A stretch of 64,000 nt of DNA. Origin: Cryobacterium luteum (GTDB taxonomy: Bacteria > Actinomycetota > Actinomycetes > Actinomycetales > Microbacteriaceae). A program made the position numbers and the translations under genes. The notes under the pieces were generated by a model. That model worked only from the letters and a program-made list of their open reading frames with translations, searched no databases and had not been told where the DNA came from. The stretch covers positions 186,001 to 250,000 of the forward strand of contig NZ_FOCN01000004.1 of the NCBI RefSeq assembly GCF_900110125.1. Direction: 5' to 3'. Below are positions 33,518-42,586 of the stretch, one piece after another; positions within the stretch are counted from its first letter, which is position 1, and each line of letters opens with the position of its first letter.

Positions 33518-35995
33518 TCACACTGGGCGTCCGCGGAACCGCGCGTTGACCCGCGCTCGGATCCGTCCCAGAATCTCGACCGCGAGGCATCCGACGAACG
33601 CCGTGATCACCGACAGCTGCAGCAGCGCCGGCGGCGGCACCGCCAGATTGAAGAAGTCCCTCGGCAGGGGAATCGTGAGCATACCGACGAGCACGATGTA
33701 CATCGCGAGCACGATGCCGACCCGTGCCAGGTTCAGCGGTCGCGAGACCACCACCAGAACCCAGAGCGCGATGAGCGAGAGGGTGATCACCGACGCCCCC
33801 TGAACATCCTCGGTGGAGAAACCGCCGACCAGGCGCGCATAGGCGTTCACCGCGAGGATGCCGGCGGTGACGATGAGTCCGGCTGGCACGGCGAACCAGA
33901 GCGAGCGTTTCAGGAATCCCGGCCGGTAGCGGCGGGTATTCGCCATCAGCGCAAGGAAGAAGGACGGGATCCCGATGGTCAGCCCGTCGGTCGCCGAGAG
34001 CTGGCGCGGCAGGAAGGGGAATCCCCAGATCAGCGCCCCGAAGATCATCGACATGGCAATGGCATACGCGGTCTTGCTCAGGTACAGTACGGAGACTCGT
34101 TCGATGTTGGCGATCACGCGGCGGCCCTCCGCCACGACGCTCGGTAGCCGGTCAAATCGGCCGTCCAGCAACACCAGACGGGACACCGCCTTGGTGGCCG
34201 CGGCGGCCGTGTTCATGGCGATTCCGATGTCGGCGTGTTTCAGCGCGAGGGCGTCGTTCACGCCATCACCGGTCATCGCGACCACGTGGCCGCGCCGCTG
34301 GAGGGCCCGCACCATATCCTTCTTCTGTGTCGGGGTGACCCGGCCGAATACCAGTTGCTGCTCCATCATGTCGGCAAGCTGGTCCGGGTCCGCGGGGAGC
34401 GTGCGGGCGTCGTAGCCCTCCTCGACGTGGATACCGACCTCCCGCGCCACTGCAGCGACGGTCTGGGGATCGTCGCCGGAGATGATGCGCACCCCGACAC
34501 CCTGGTCGCGGAAGTAGGCGAGCGTGCGCGCCGCGTCGGGGCGGACCTTCTCCCGGAATGTCAGCAGCACCGTCGACGACAATCTGGAGGGGAGGCCGGC
34601 GCCGGCCGCAGTGCCTGCGGCGCCGGCGGCATTCGTTGAAATCATCTCCGAGCTGTGGGCGAGGACGAGCGTTCTCATACCGGCCGACGCGAGGGTGTTC
34701 GCTTCGCCCAGAACGGTGGCTGCGGCCGACCCCCGGGGTGATTCCGGATTCAGTACCAGCTCAGGGGCGCCCAGTACCCAGGTTCCTGCGGCGACAGTGT
34801 CAGCGCCGAACGCGACGGCACTCCACTTGCGCTCGGACGAGAACGGGATCGCGGCAACGGCACCGAGGGCGCTGTCGGCCGTGAATTCCTCGGCGAGGCA
34901 CCGGGCTGTTGCGTTGGCGTTCGGGTCAGCGCCAAACCAGCCCAAACTCTCTCGCCAACCGGGCCATTCGTCGGCCCCCGTCTCGGGCGTTGCGGCGAGG
35001 GAATGCACGGCATCGAACACGATCGCGCCCTCGGTGAGCGTGCCAGTCTTGTCCAGGCAGATGATGTCCACCCGGGCGAGCACCTCCACTGCGGCCAGCT
35101 CCTGGATCAGCACCTTGTGCCGGGCCAGTCGCACGCCGCTCACGGCGAAGGCGACGCTCGTCATCAGCACCAGTCCCAGCGGCACCATGGCGATGATGCT
35201 CGCTACGGCGCCGACCACCGCGGTCCGCCAGCTGCCGCTGCTGATGGCCTGTTCCCACCCGCCCGCGGCCTGCATCTGGCCGTTGACGACGATCAGCATG
35301 ATCGGCAGCAGCGCCCAGATGATCCACCGCAGCACCCGGTTGAGTCCGTTGCGAATCTCGGAATTTACCAGCGAAAACCGTTTCGCCTCGGCCGTCAGGC
35401 GGCTGGCGAAGGACTCGGCGCCGACGCGCGTAACTCGAGCCAGCCCGTGTCCGGCGACGACGCTCGATCCGGAGAGCACATCGTCTACCGGAGCCTTCAG
35501 CACGGGATCGGCCTCCCCGGTGAGCAGCGACTCGTCGATTTCGAGGCTTTCGCTGTCGATCGTTGTGGCGTCGGCGGGAATCTGGTCCCCGACTCGGAGC
35601 ACCAGGATGTCTTCGTGCACCACGGCTTCGACCTCGATGTCCTGCACGGTGCCGTCTCGGAGCACGCGGGCGTGCGGGGTGTTGATCACGGCGAGCCGGT
35701 CGAGCGCGCGTTTGGCGCGGTATTCCTGCACCACCCCGATCACGGCGTTGCCAACGGCCGAGAATCCGAACAGCGCATCCCTCCACTGGCCCAGCACGAG
35801 CAGAAGAATGAAGCTCCCCGCCACAATCGCGTTGAACAGCGTGAGCACATTGGCGCGAACGATTTCCCACAAGCTTCGACTGGAGGCCTGCGAGAACCGG
35901 TTCGTGAGCCCGGCCGCGTTCCGCTGTGCTACCTGCTCGCCCGACAGGCCGAGCTGCGCGTGTGGGTGCGCGATGATTTTGGCAGTCCTGCTCAC
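33518..35995 (-). CDS. ctpE: P-type cation-transporting ATPase, CtpE-like
   Basis: 825 residues. Phosphorylated Asp315 sits in DKTGTLTEG, the actuator loop is LLTGEADPV near 158-166, and the hinge is GDGVNDALALKHADIGIAM. The fourth-helix region MVPLGLVLMTSVAFAVS and the N-terminal GLSGEQVAQRNAAGLTNRF resemble mycobacterial CtpE, implicated in calcium uptake. About ten helices are predicted. It is convergent with the DUF222 pseudogene and ends about 28 nt from it. Ion specificity is inferred from resemblance only. Confidence 0.88.
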   Translation of the reverse strand: MSRTAKIIAHPHAQLGLSGEQVAQRNAAGLTNRFSQASSRSLWEIVRANVLTLFNAIVAGSFILLLVLGQWRDALFGFSAVGNAVIGVVQEYRAKRALDRLAVINTPHARVLRDGTVQDIEVEAVVHEDILVLRVGDQIPADATTIDSESLEIDESLLTGEADPVLKAPVDDVLSGSSVVAGHGLARVTRVGAESFASRLTAEAKRFSLVNSEIRNGLNRVLRWIIWALLPIMLIVVNGQMQAAGGWEQAISSGSWRTAVVGAVASIIAMVPLGLVLMTSVAFAVSGVRLARHKVLIQELAAVEVLARVDIICLDKTGTLTEGAIVFDAVHSLAATPETGADEWPGWRESLGWFGADPNANATARCLAEEFTADSALGAVAAIPFSSERKWSAVAFGADTVAAGTWVLGAPELVLNPESPRGSAAATVLGEANTLASAGMRTLVLAHSSEMISTNAAGAAGTAAGAGLPSRLSSTVLLTFREKVRPDAARTLAYFRDQGVGVRIISGDDPQTVAAVAREVGIHVEEGYDARTLPADPDQLADMMEQQLVFGRVTPTQKKDMVRALQRRGHVVAMTGDGVNDALALKHADIGIAMNTAAAATKAVSRLVLLDGRFDRLPSVVAEGRRVIANIERVSVLYLSKTAYAIAMSMIFGALIWGFPFLPRQLSATDGLTIGIPSFFLALMANTRRYRPGFLKRSLWFAVPAGLIVTAGILAVNAYARLVGGFSTEDVQGASVITLSLIALWVLVVVSRPLNLARVGIVLAMYIVLVGMLTIPLPRDFFNLAVPPPALLQLSVITAFVGCLAVEILGRIRARVNARFRGRPV

Positions 35996-36084
35996 GACGG
36001 ATCAGCCTCGAACTTCACCATGCCTGAACCCTACGGGAATGGCTCGGCGCGGACTGAGAGAGTTACCACCAATGCGGCGACAGC

Positions 36085-36204
36085 TCAAGCGCGGGGAATC
36101 GACTCGGCCAGCGCCTCAAACGCCCCGAACTCCTGCGCCACCAGCTCCCGCAGCACCACCAGGTCGTCGGCGGTGACCCGGCTGATAGGCTGGGGCTGGC
36201 TCAT
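36085..36204 (-). CDS. Possible 39-residue small protein
   Basis: A short ORF in the gap between the P-type ATPase and the GH65 fusion. Its peptide begins MSQPQPISRVTADDLVVLRE and ends FEALAESIPRA, acidic and helix-forming, with third positions strongly G/C as in neighbouring genes. A minus-strand TAGCGT box about 8 nt before the ATG would allow leaderless expression; no Shine-Dalgarno sequence is seen. No family is recognised. It could also be chance in high-GC DNA. Confidence 0.4.
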   Translation of the reverse strand: MSQPQPISRVTADDLVVLRELVAQEFGAFEALAESIPRA

Positions 36205-36301
36205 GGCCTGACGCTACACCCAATCAGACACCCCGACGATTGCCTCGACCCGCCGGACACGCAGACCGGCCTGCCGCCGCGTCCCCAGATCGGCTGGCTC
36301 C

Positions 36302-36314
36302 TAGACTGGCTGGT
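36302..36314 (+). promoter_or_regulatory. -10 box and leaderless start of the GH65 fusion
   Basis: TAGACT at 36302-36307 lies 7 nt before the GTG at 36315, so transcription should begin at or within a base of the start codon. This is the same spacing as at ilvD. Confidence 0.6.
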
Positions 36315-39300
36315 GTGACCCGATATTCGAAGTCGATTACGCGCTACGAGGCCGTCATCTTCGACATGGACGGCGTCGTCACCGACACCGCCCTCGTCCA
36401 CGCCGCGGCGTGGAAGCGTCTCTTCGACGAGGTGTTGCCCATGCTGGCGCCCGACGCCACGCCCTTCGACGAGGTCGAGGACTACCGGCGCAGCGTCGAT
36501 GGTCGCCCGCGCGAGGACGGCGTGCGCACCTTCCTCGCTTCGCGTGGCGTGAAGCTGCCCGAAGGAACGGAGCACCGCCCGCTCGGCGCAACGGCCACCC
36601 CCACCGTGCAATCCCTGGCGGCCCGCAAACAGTACTTCTTCGACCAAGAGGTCGACGAAAACGGGGTGAGGGCCTACCCCGACGCCGTGACACTGCTGCA
36701 CCGCCTACGGGCTCGGGGCATCCCGACTGCCGTGGTCACGTCGAGCCGCAACGGCCGGCGGGTGCTGCGGGCAGCCGGAGTCGGTGACCTGTTCGACGTC
36801 ACAGTCGACGGCACCGACGCCCTGCGGATGCACTTGGCGGGCAAACCCGACCCGGCTACCTTCCTCGAAGCTGCACGACAGCTGCACGTGACCGCGGCGA
36901 AGACCGTCGTACTCGAAGATGCAGAGGCCGGTGTCACGGCGGCATCGAACGGAGGTTTCGGCTGGGTCGTCGGCGTCAGTCGGCACGGCGCCGACGGGGG
37001 ACTTCGTGCTGCGGGTGCCCACCTGATCGTGACCGACCTGAGCGACCTCGACACCCGCCTTGCCGCCGCCCATCCCGGTTGGGCCGGCGGGGAATCCGCG
37101 AGCGACCCGTGGCGGCTGCACTATGTCGGATTCGATCCGATGGCCGAGCCGTTGCGGGAGACTCTGTGCACGCTGGGGACCGGCTACTGGGCCACCCGGG
37201 GTGCTGCCCCGGAGGTCGATGCCACCGCACTGCATTATCCCGGCACCTATCTCGCCGGCGTTTACAACCGGCTCCACACCCAGGTCAACGGGCACAGCAC
37301 CGAAGACGAAAGCCTGGTGAACGCACCGAACTGGCTGCCCCTCACCTTCCGCACCGGCGGCATCCACGACGGCGACGCCGAGCCCTGGTTCGACGTCGAC
37401 ACGGCCGAGCTCCTCGACTACGAGCAGACACTCGACCTCGGTCGCGCTGTGCTCACTCGCACATTCCGTGCCAGGGACTCTGCCGGCCGCATCACGCGCA
37501 TCACCCAGCAGCGCTTCGTCTCGCAGCACGACGACGGGGTGGCGGGCCTCACTGTCACGTTCGCGGCCGAAAACTGGTCGGGTCTGCTCACCGTGCGCTC
37601 GGCGTTGGAGGGCCGCGTCGCCAACCGCAACGTGCCAGAGTACCGCCTTCTGGCCGACACCCACCTGGTGCCGCGCGCTACCACCGAGCCGGACGCCGAC
37701 ACCGTGCTGCTTGAAATGGCGACCTCCCAGTCGGGCATTCACATCGTTATGGTCGCCCGGACACGGGTGCTTGTTGACGGGGTGGTGCAGCATCCGCCCC
37801 GCACTCTGCTGACGGATGCCGCGGGCTGGGTCGCCCACGAAATCTCCCTGGAGGCCCGAGAGGGGCATCCGTTGACCGTGGAGAAAACCGTGGCCGTGTG
37901 CACGTCGCGCGATCGGGCCATCTCGTCGCCCACGCTCGCTGCCACCAATCGGATGCGCCGGCTGCCCGACTTGGCGGCACTGCTTTCCGTGCACGAGAGC
38001 GCGTGGCGAGTGCTGTGGAATGACTTCACTGTGCTGCTGGAGACCGATCCCCACACCGATGGGCGCCAGCAGCTGGCACTGAACATCAACACATTTCACG
38101 TGCTGCAGAGCGTCGCCGCCGTCACCGCTGACCTCGACGCAGGGCTTCCTGCCCGTGGTCTGCACGGTGAGGGCTACCGCGGTCACATTTTTTGGGACGA
38201 GATGTTCGTCTACCCGACGTTGTCGATGCACCGCCCGGAGACGAGCCGGGCGCTGCTCGGCTACCGCTACCGTCGGCTCGGTGAAGCGCGGGCGGCCGCC
38301 CGGGCGGCCGGCCATCAGGGGGCAATGTTTCCGTGGCAGAGCGGCATCGACGGGCGCGAGGAGACGCCGACCGAATTGTTCAACCTGCGCAACGACGCTT
38401 GGATGCCCGACAACTCACGCCTGCAACGTCACGTGGGACTGGCCATCGCGTACAGCGCGTGGAGGTTCTACGAGTCCACCGGCGACCTCGGCTACCTCGT
38501 CGAGCAGGGCGCCGAGTTGATCGTCGAGGTTGCCCGGTATTTCGCCAGCGTGGCCACGCACGACGAGGCGGCCGACCGGTACGACATCGCAGGCGTGATG
38601 GGGCCCGATGAGTTCCACGACGGGTATGCGGATGCCCCTGGGAAGGGACTTCGCAACAACGCTTATACGAATGTGATGGCCGCCTGGGTGTTGCGGCGGG
38701 CAGCGGATGTCGTTGACCTGCTCCTGCCCCGGTACGCCGACCAGTTGTGGAACCGGCTCCGGCTGCGTCCCGGTGAGCCGAATCGGTGGCGGCTCATCGG
38801 CAACCGGCTGCGCGTCCCCTTCCACGCCGACGGCGTGATCAGCCAATTCGAGGGCTACGAACAGCTGAAGGAATTCGACTGGGCCGGCTACCGCGCGCGC
38901 TACGGCGCGATCGGTCGGCTCGACCTCATCCTGGCCGGAGAGGGCGACAGCACCAACAACTACAAACTGTGCAAACAAGCGGACGTCCTGATGCTGCTCT
39001 ACCTGTTCAGCGCCGACGAGCTGCGCGAGGTGCTGCGCGGGCTCGGCTACGACTTTCCGGCGGAGGCGATCCCTCGCACCGTGGAGTATTACCGCGAGCG
39101 CTCCAGCCACGGCTCAACCCTCAGCAACGTGGTGCACTCGTGGGTGGAAGCGCGCGGCGACCGGGCGCGTTCCTGGGACTTCCTCGTGCAGGCACTGGAG
39201 AGCGACCTGGCCGACATCCAGGGCGGTACCACCCACACCGGCGTGCACCTGGGCGCGATGGCCGGATCGATCGACATGGTCACGCGCTGCTATACCGGTC

Positions 39301-39533
39301 TGGAGTTGCGTGACGGCAGGCTGTGGCTGCATCCAGTGCTGCCCCCGGAGGTCGAACAGATCGACTTCACACTGTATTTCCAGCAACAGCTGGTCCGGGT
39401 GACCGTGGATTCGGCCGTGCTGCGCCTATCCGTCTATCCGGGCGGGGCAGTGCCGATCACGGTGATGGTGGACGGAACGGCGGCTCGTCTGAGTCCTGGC
39501 GAGACGCGCGAGTTCGCCTACAGCAACTCATAG
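36315..39533 (+). CDS. Beta-phosphoglucomutase/GH65 disaccharide phosphorylase fusion
   Basis: 1072 residues from a GTG. Residues about 12-250 are a HAD-superfamily beta-phosphoglucomutase: FDMDGVVTDTA with the nucleophile and acid aspartates, VVTSSRNG, and LEDAEAGVTAA. Residues about 275-1060 are a glycoside hydrolase family 65 phosphorylase with the catalytic glutamate in VMGPDEFHDGY and phosphate-loop-type SSHGSTLS. The GH65 half would split trehalose, maltose or a related disaccharide to beta-glucose 1-phosphate, which the mutase half turns into glucose 6-phosphate. In mycobacteria the two activities are adjacent genes (Rv3400/Rv3401 type); here they are one chain. Confidence 0.9.
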   Translation: MTRYSKSITRYEAVIFDMDGVVTDTALVHAAAWKRLFDEVLPMLAPDATPFDEVEDYRRSVDGRPREDGVRTFLASRGVKLPEGTEHRPLGATATPTVQSLAARKQYFFDQEVDENGVRAYPDAVTLLHRLRARGIPTAVVTSSRNGRRVLRAAGVGDLFDVTVDGTDALRMHLAGKPDPATFLEAARQLHVTAAKTVVLEDAEAGVTAASNGGFGWVVGVSRHGADGGLRAAGAHLIVTDLSDLDTRLAAAHPGWAGGESASDPWRLHYVGFDPMAEPLRETLCTLGTGYWATRGAAPEVDATALHYPGTYLAGVYNRLHTQVNGHSTEDESLVNAPNWLPLTFRTGGIHDGDAEPWFDVDTAELLDYEQTLDLGRAVLTRTFRARDSAGRITRITQQRFVSQHDDGVAGLTVTFAAENWSGLLTVRSALEGRVANRNVPEYRLLADTHLVPRATTEPDADTVLLEMATSQSGIHIVMVARTRVLVDGVVQHPPRTLLTDAAGWVAHEISLEAREGHPLTVEKTVAVCTSRDRAISSPTLAATNRMRRLPDLAALLSVHESAWRVLWNDFTVLLETDPHTDGRQQLALNINTFHVLQSVAAVTADLDAGLPARGLHGEGYRGHIFWDEMFVYPTLSMHRPETSRALLGYRYRRLGEARAAARAAGHQGAMFPWQSGIDGREETPTELFNLRNDAWMPDNSRLQRHVGLAIAYSAWRFYESTGDLGYLVEQGAELIVEVARYFASVATHDEAADRYDIAGVMGPDEFHDGYADAPGKGLRNNAYTNVMAAWVLRRAADVVDLLLPRYADQLWNRLRLRPGEPNRWRLIGNRLRVPFHADGVISQFEGYEQLKEFDWAGYRARYGAIGRLDLILAGEGDSTNNYKLCKQADVLMLLYLFSADELREVLRGLGYDFPAEAIPRTVEYYRERSSHGSTLSNVVHSWVEARGDRARSWDFLVQALESDLADIQGGTTHTGVHLGAMAGSIDMVTRCYTGLELRDGRLWLHPVLPPEVEQIDFTLYFQQQLVRVTVDSAVLRLSVYPGGAVPITVMVDGTAARLSPGETREFAYSNS

Positions 39534-39861
39534 ACCGTCGGCCTCGGTTGATTCGCCTCGTTAGAGGGCGCATTCCACCCCGTCACCCTGTCGCCCGAGC
39601 GCAACCGCCTCGGCGTGCTGGGGCTGACGGGGAAACGACCAGACCCCGACGACTCCCGCGCCACCCTTCTCCGTCCGACACCGTCCGGAACAGACGTCGT
39701 AACGGCGTTGGTTCAGGCGGGCGACGCATCCATAACGCGTGAGTGTGTGCGGTGTTCGACTATGTGTGCGCTGCCCTCTGCCCCGACGCCGGGCGGTGGC
39801 GATAGTGGTTTGCGCCCGGCCGGCAGTTGCCTCGTTAGACTGTGGCCAGGAGTCCGGGTCC
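39534..39861 (+). other. Intergenic stretch with possible MarR-like remnant
   Basis: No intact gene. One plus frame after the TGA at 39549 reads LSPERNRLGVLGLTGKRPD, then DPDDSRATLLRPTPSGTDVV, resembling the wing and following helix of MarR regulators (usually RRxxDPxDRRATLVxLTPxG). It has no start region and continues into non-coding sequence, so if real it is a degraded fragment at about 39580-39720. A TAGACT -10 box at 39836-39841 probably serves the downstream acyl-CoA genes. Confidence 0.35.
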
Positions 39862-39900
39862 GTGCAGGAGTACGGCCGCATCGTCGCGGAAAGGTCACGT

Positions 39901-41073
39901 TTGTCTCACACCGAATTGTCCCAACCTGAGTCCGGAGGCCTATCCGGCAGGAATTGCAGGGCTGACGCATCCGCTTCAGCACACGAGCACGACGAGGTGC
40001 TGTTGCAGCGTAACGGACCGCTGGCCTGCATTATCCTGAACCGGCCGAAGGCCCTCAACGCCCTCACCCACGACATGATCCGCAGCATCGCCGCAGCGCT
40101 CACCGAGTGGGCCGATGACGACGCCGTGCAGACCGTGCTGCTCACCGGAAGCGGCGACCGCGCCCTGTGCGCCGGCGGAGACATCGTCTCGATCTACCGC
40201 GACGCGCGCACCGATCCAGACGAGAACGCCCGATTCTGGGCCGACGAGTACACCCTCAACGCGCAGATCAAGCGCTACCCCAAACCGTTTGTCGCCCTGA
40301 TGGACCGCATCGTGCTCGGCGGCGGAGTGGGCCTCTCCGGCCACGCCTCCCACCGGGTCGTGACCGAACGCACCAAACTCGGCATGCCCGAAACCACCAT
40401 CGGCTTCGTGCCCGACGTCGGCGGAACCTACCTGTACACGCGCACCCCCGGCGAACTCGGTACCCACCTCGCCCTCACCGCGGCAACCATGACCGGCGCC
40501 GACGCGATCGCGCTCGGCCTCGCCGACAGCTTCATCGACTCCGCCCGGCTCGAGTCTCTTGTCGACGACCTCAAACGGATGCCCGCTGCCGCCGCGATAA
40601 CCCAGCTCGCCTCCCCGGCACCCCCGGCACCGCTCCTGACCGAACGAGTGTGGATTGACGAGTGCTATGCCGGAGCTGACCTGCCGACGATCATCGGCAG
40701 ATTGCAGCAGTCGCCCGTCTCCGTCGCCCGCGATGCGGCAAAAAGCATTCTGGCCAAATCGCCGACCGCCGTCACCGTCACCCTGGAAGCCCTCCGCCGT
40801 GCCCGTGCTCTCGACACCCTCGAAGACGTCCTCGAGCAGGAATACCGGGTGTCCCTGCGCATGGTGGCGGGCCACGACGTGATCGAGGGCATTCGCGCGC
40901 AGGTCGTCGACAAGGACCGCAACCCGTCCTGGCAGCCGAGCACCCTCACCGCGGTGAGCGACGCCGACGTGCAGGCGCACTTCGCACCGCTCGGGGAGCG
41001 CGAGCTGCGCCTGCCGCGGGCAGTGACCACCGACCGAGAGCACCAACCCACCGAACGAAAGGCCACCGCGTGA
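39901..41073 (+). CDS. Enoyl-CoA hydratase/isomerase family, probable 3-hydroxyisobutyryl-CoA hydrolase
   Basis: About 390 residues from a TTG preceded by GAAAGG; a GTG at 39862 with AGGAG nine bases upstream is an alternative. Crotonase fold: [15 protein letters not shown], the oxyanion loop [13 protein letters not shown], and the hydrolase-type [20 protein letters not shown] with the acidic residue typical of 3-hydroxyisobutyryl-CoA hydrolase of valine breakdown. The C-terminal extension of about 120 residues also fits that subgroup. It overlaps the following enoyl-CoA hydratase by GTGA, so both are made together. Confidence 0.85.
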   Translation: MSHTELSQPESGGLSGRNCRADASASAHEHDEVLLQRNGPLACIILNRPKALNALTHDMIRSIAAALTEWADDDAVQTVLLTGSGDRALCAGGDIVSIYRDARTDPDENARFWADEYTLNAQIKRYPKPFVALMDRIVLGGGVGLSGHASHRVVTERTKLGMPETTIGFVPDVGGTYLYTRTPGELGTHLALTAATMTGADAIALGLADSFIDSARLESLVDDLKRMPAAAAITQLASPAPPAPLLTERVWIDECYAGADLPTIIGRLQQSPVSVARDAAKSILAKSPTAVTVTLEALRRARALDTLEDVLEQEYRVSLRMVAGHDVIEGIRAQVVDKDRNPSWQPSTLTAVSDADVQAHFAPLGERELRLPRAVTTDREHQPTERKATA

Positions 41074-41873
41074 GCGACACGAGCACAGACACCACCACAG
41101 ACTCCTACGACAACATCCTGCTGGAGCGCCACGGCCGGGTCGGCGTCATCACCCTCAACCGCCCCAAGGCGCTGAACGCCCTCAACTTCGCCACCATGCA
41201 GAACGTCGTCGATGCTGCCACCCGGCTCGACGCCGACCCCGCGATCGGTGCAATCATCATCACCGGTTCGGAGCGAGCCTTCGCCGCCGGCGCCGACATC
41301 AAGGAGATGTCGACGATGAGCTACATGGACATGTACCTGAACGACTGGTTCGCCGGCTGGGACCGCCTGGCCGCCGTGCGCACCCCGGTGATCGCCGCGG
41401 TCTCCGGTCACGCCCTCGGCGGAGGCTGCGAACTGGCCCTGATCTGCGACTTCATCATCGCCTCCGACACCGCCACCTTCGGCCAGCCGGAGATCAAGCT
41501 CGGCGTCATTCCCGGCATGGGCGGATCCCAACGCCTCACCCGCGCCGTCGGCAAGGCCAAGGCGATGGAGATGATCCTCACCGGTCGCACCATCAATGCC
41601 GTCGAAGCCGAACGCGCCGGCCTGGTCGCTCGCATCGTGCCGGCAGCCGACCTGCAAGCGGATGCCCTGAAAACCGCTACAGACATCGCGGCGAAATCGG
41701 CGCCGATCGCCATGCTCGCCAAGGAGGTCGTGAACGCGGCGTACGAGTCGACGCTGAGCAGCGGCATCCACTTGGAACGTCGCCTGTTCCACTCGGTGTT
41801 CGCCACCGATGACCAGAGCGAGGGCATGGCTGCCTTCGTCGAGAAGCGCACGCCGGTCTTCACGAACCGCTAG
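41070..41873 (+). CDS. Enoyl-CoA hydratase
   Basis: 267 residues from a GTG overlapping the previous stop. Crotonase motifs are [12 protein letters not shown] (oxyanion hole), [18 protein letters not shown], and [22 protein letters not shown] with both catalytic glutamates. It hydrates 2-enoyl-CoA in beta-oxidation or branched-chain amino acid breakdown. Paired with the hydrolase upstream it may handle methacrylyl-CoA and then 3-hydroxyisobutyryl-CoA in the valine route. Its TAG stop and the CTA of the convergent response regulator interlock at 41870-41873. Confidence 0.92.
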   Translation: MSDTSTDTTTDSYDNILLERHGRVGVITLNRPKALNALNFATMQNVVDAATRLDADPAIGAIIITGSERAFAAGADIKEMSTMSYMDMYLNDWFAGWDRLAAVRTPVIAAVSGHALGGGCELALICDFIIASDTATFGQPEIKLGVIPGMGGSQRLTRAVGKAKAMEMILTGRTINAVEAERAGLVARIVPAADLQADALKTATDIAAKSAPIAMLAKEVVNAAYESTLSSGIHLERRLFHSVFATDDQSEGMAAFVEKRTPVFTNR

Positions 41874-42586
41874 CGCGCGCTCTTCCAGCTGTACTCGTTC
41901 TCGGGCCGACCCGGCGTTCCGTAACGCGGTGCGCGCAGCACGAGGCCCATGTCGGCGAGATACTCCAGGTAACGCCGCGCCGTCACCCGCGACAGGCCGA
42001 GCGGTTCCATGAGCTCGCTCGCCGACACCGGCGCGACCTGAGCCTGCAGGTAGGAGACCACCGGGGTCAGGGTCGAATCAGACAGCCCCTTGGGCCGGGG
42101 AATATCGGTGGGCGCGCGCAGGCTCGCGAACGCATGATCGACCGCTGACTGCGTCACAACGGATGCCTGCGCGTTCAGCTCCGCACGAAAGTCCCGGTAG
42201 CTGGTCAATTTCGTGGCGAAAGTCGAGTAGGTGAACGGTTTGATCAGGTACTGCACGACCCCGGCTGCGATCGCCCCGCGCACGTTGTCGAGGTCGCGCA
42301 CCGCGGTGATCGCAATGATGTCGGTGGCCAGACCGGCCGCGCGGATGCGCCGACTCACGTCGAGCCCGTGGCTGTCGGGCAGGTTCATGTCCATCAGCAC
42401 GAGGTCGATCGGTGTGCCGGCCGAGGCAGCCGCCGCGACCCGGCGAAACGCATCTTGCCCGGTGCGGGCCGTACCGACGAGCTCGAAACCGGCGAGACGA
42501 CCGACATAGACGGCGTGCGCCTCGGCGGCGAGCGATTCGTCCTCGACGACGAGCACACGAATGAGCGGCAGAGCGGCCTCAGTCAT
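41870..42586 (-). CDS. CitB/DcuR-type response regulator
   Basis: 238 residues. Receiver domain about 9-125 with acidic DE at 15-16, phosphoacceptor Asp66 in [10 protein letters not shown], and switch residues in AITAV and LIKPF. The C-terminal winged helix ([30 protein letters not shown]) is of the kind found in CitB, DcuR and DctR. It is co-transcribed with the sensor kinase, overlapping it by 8 nt, and probably activates the divergent dctA gene. Confidence 0.92.
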   Translation of the reverse strand: MTEAALPLIRVLVVEDESLAAEAHAVYVGRLAGFELVGTARTGQDAFRRVAAAASAGTPIDLVLMDMNLPDSHGLDVSRRIRAAGLATDIIAITAVRDLDNVRGAIAAGVVQYLIKPFTYSTFATKLTSYRDFRAELNAQASVVTQSAVDHAFASLRAPTDIPRPKGLSDSTLTPVVSYLQAQVAPVSASELMEPLGLSRVTARRYLEYLADMGLVLRAPRYGTPGRPENEYSWKSAR

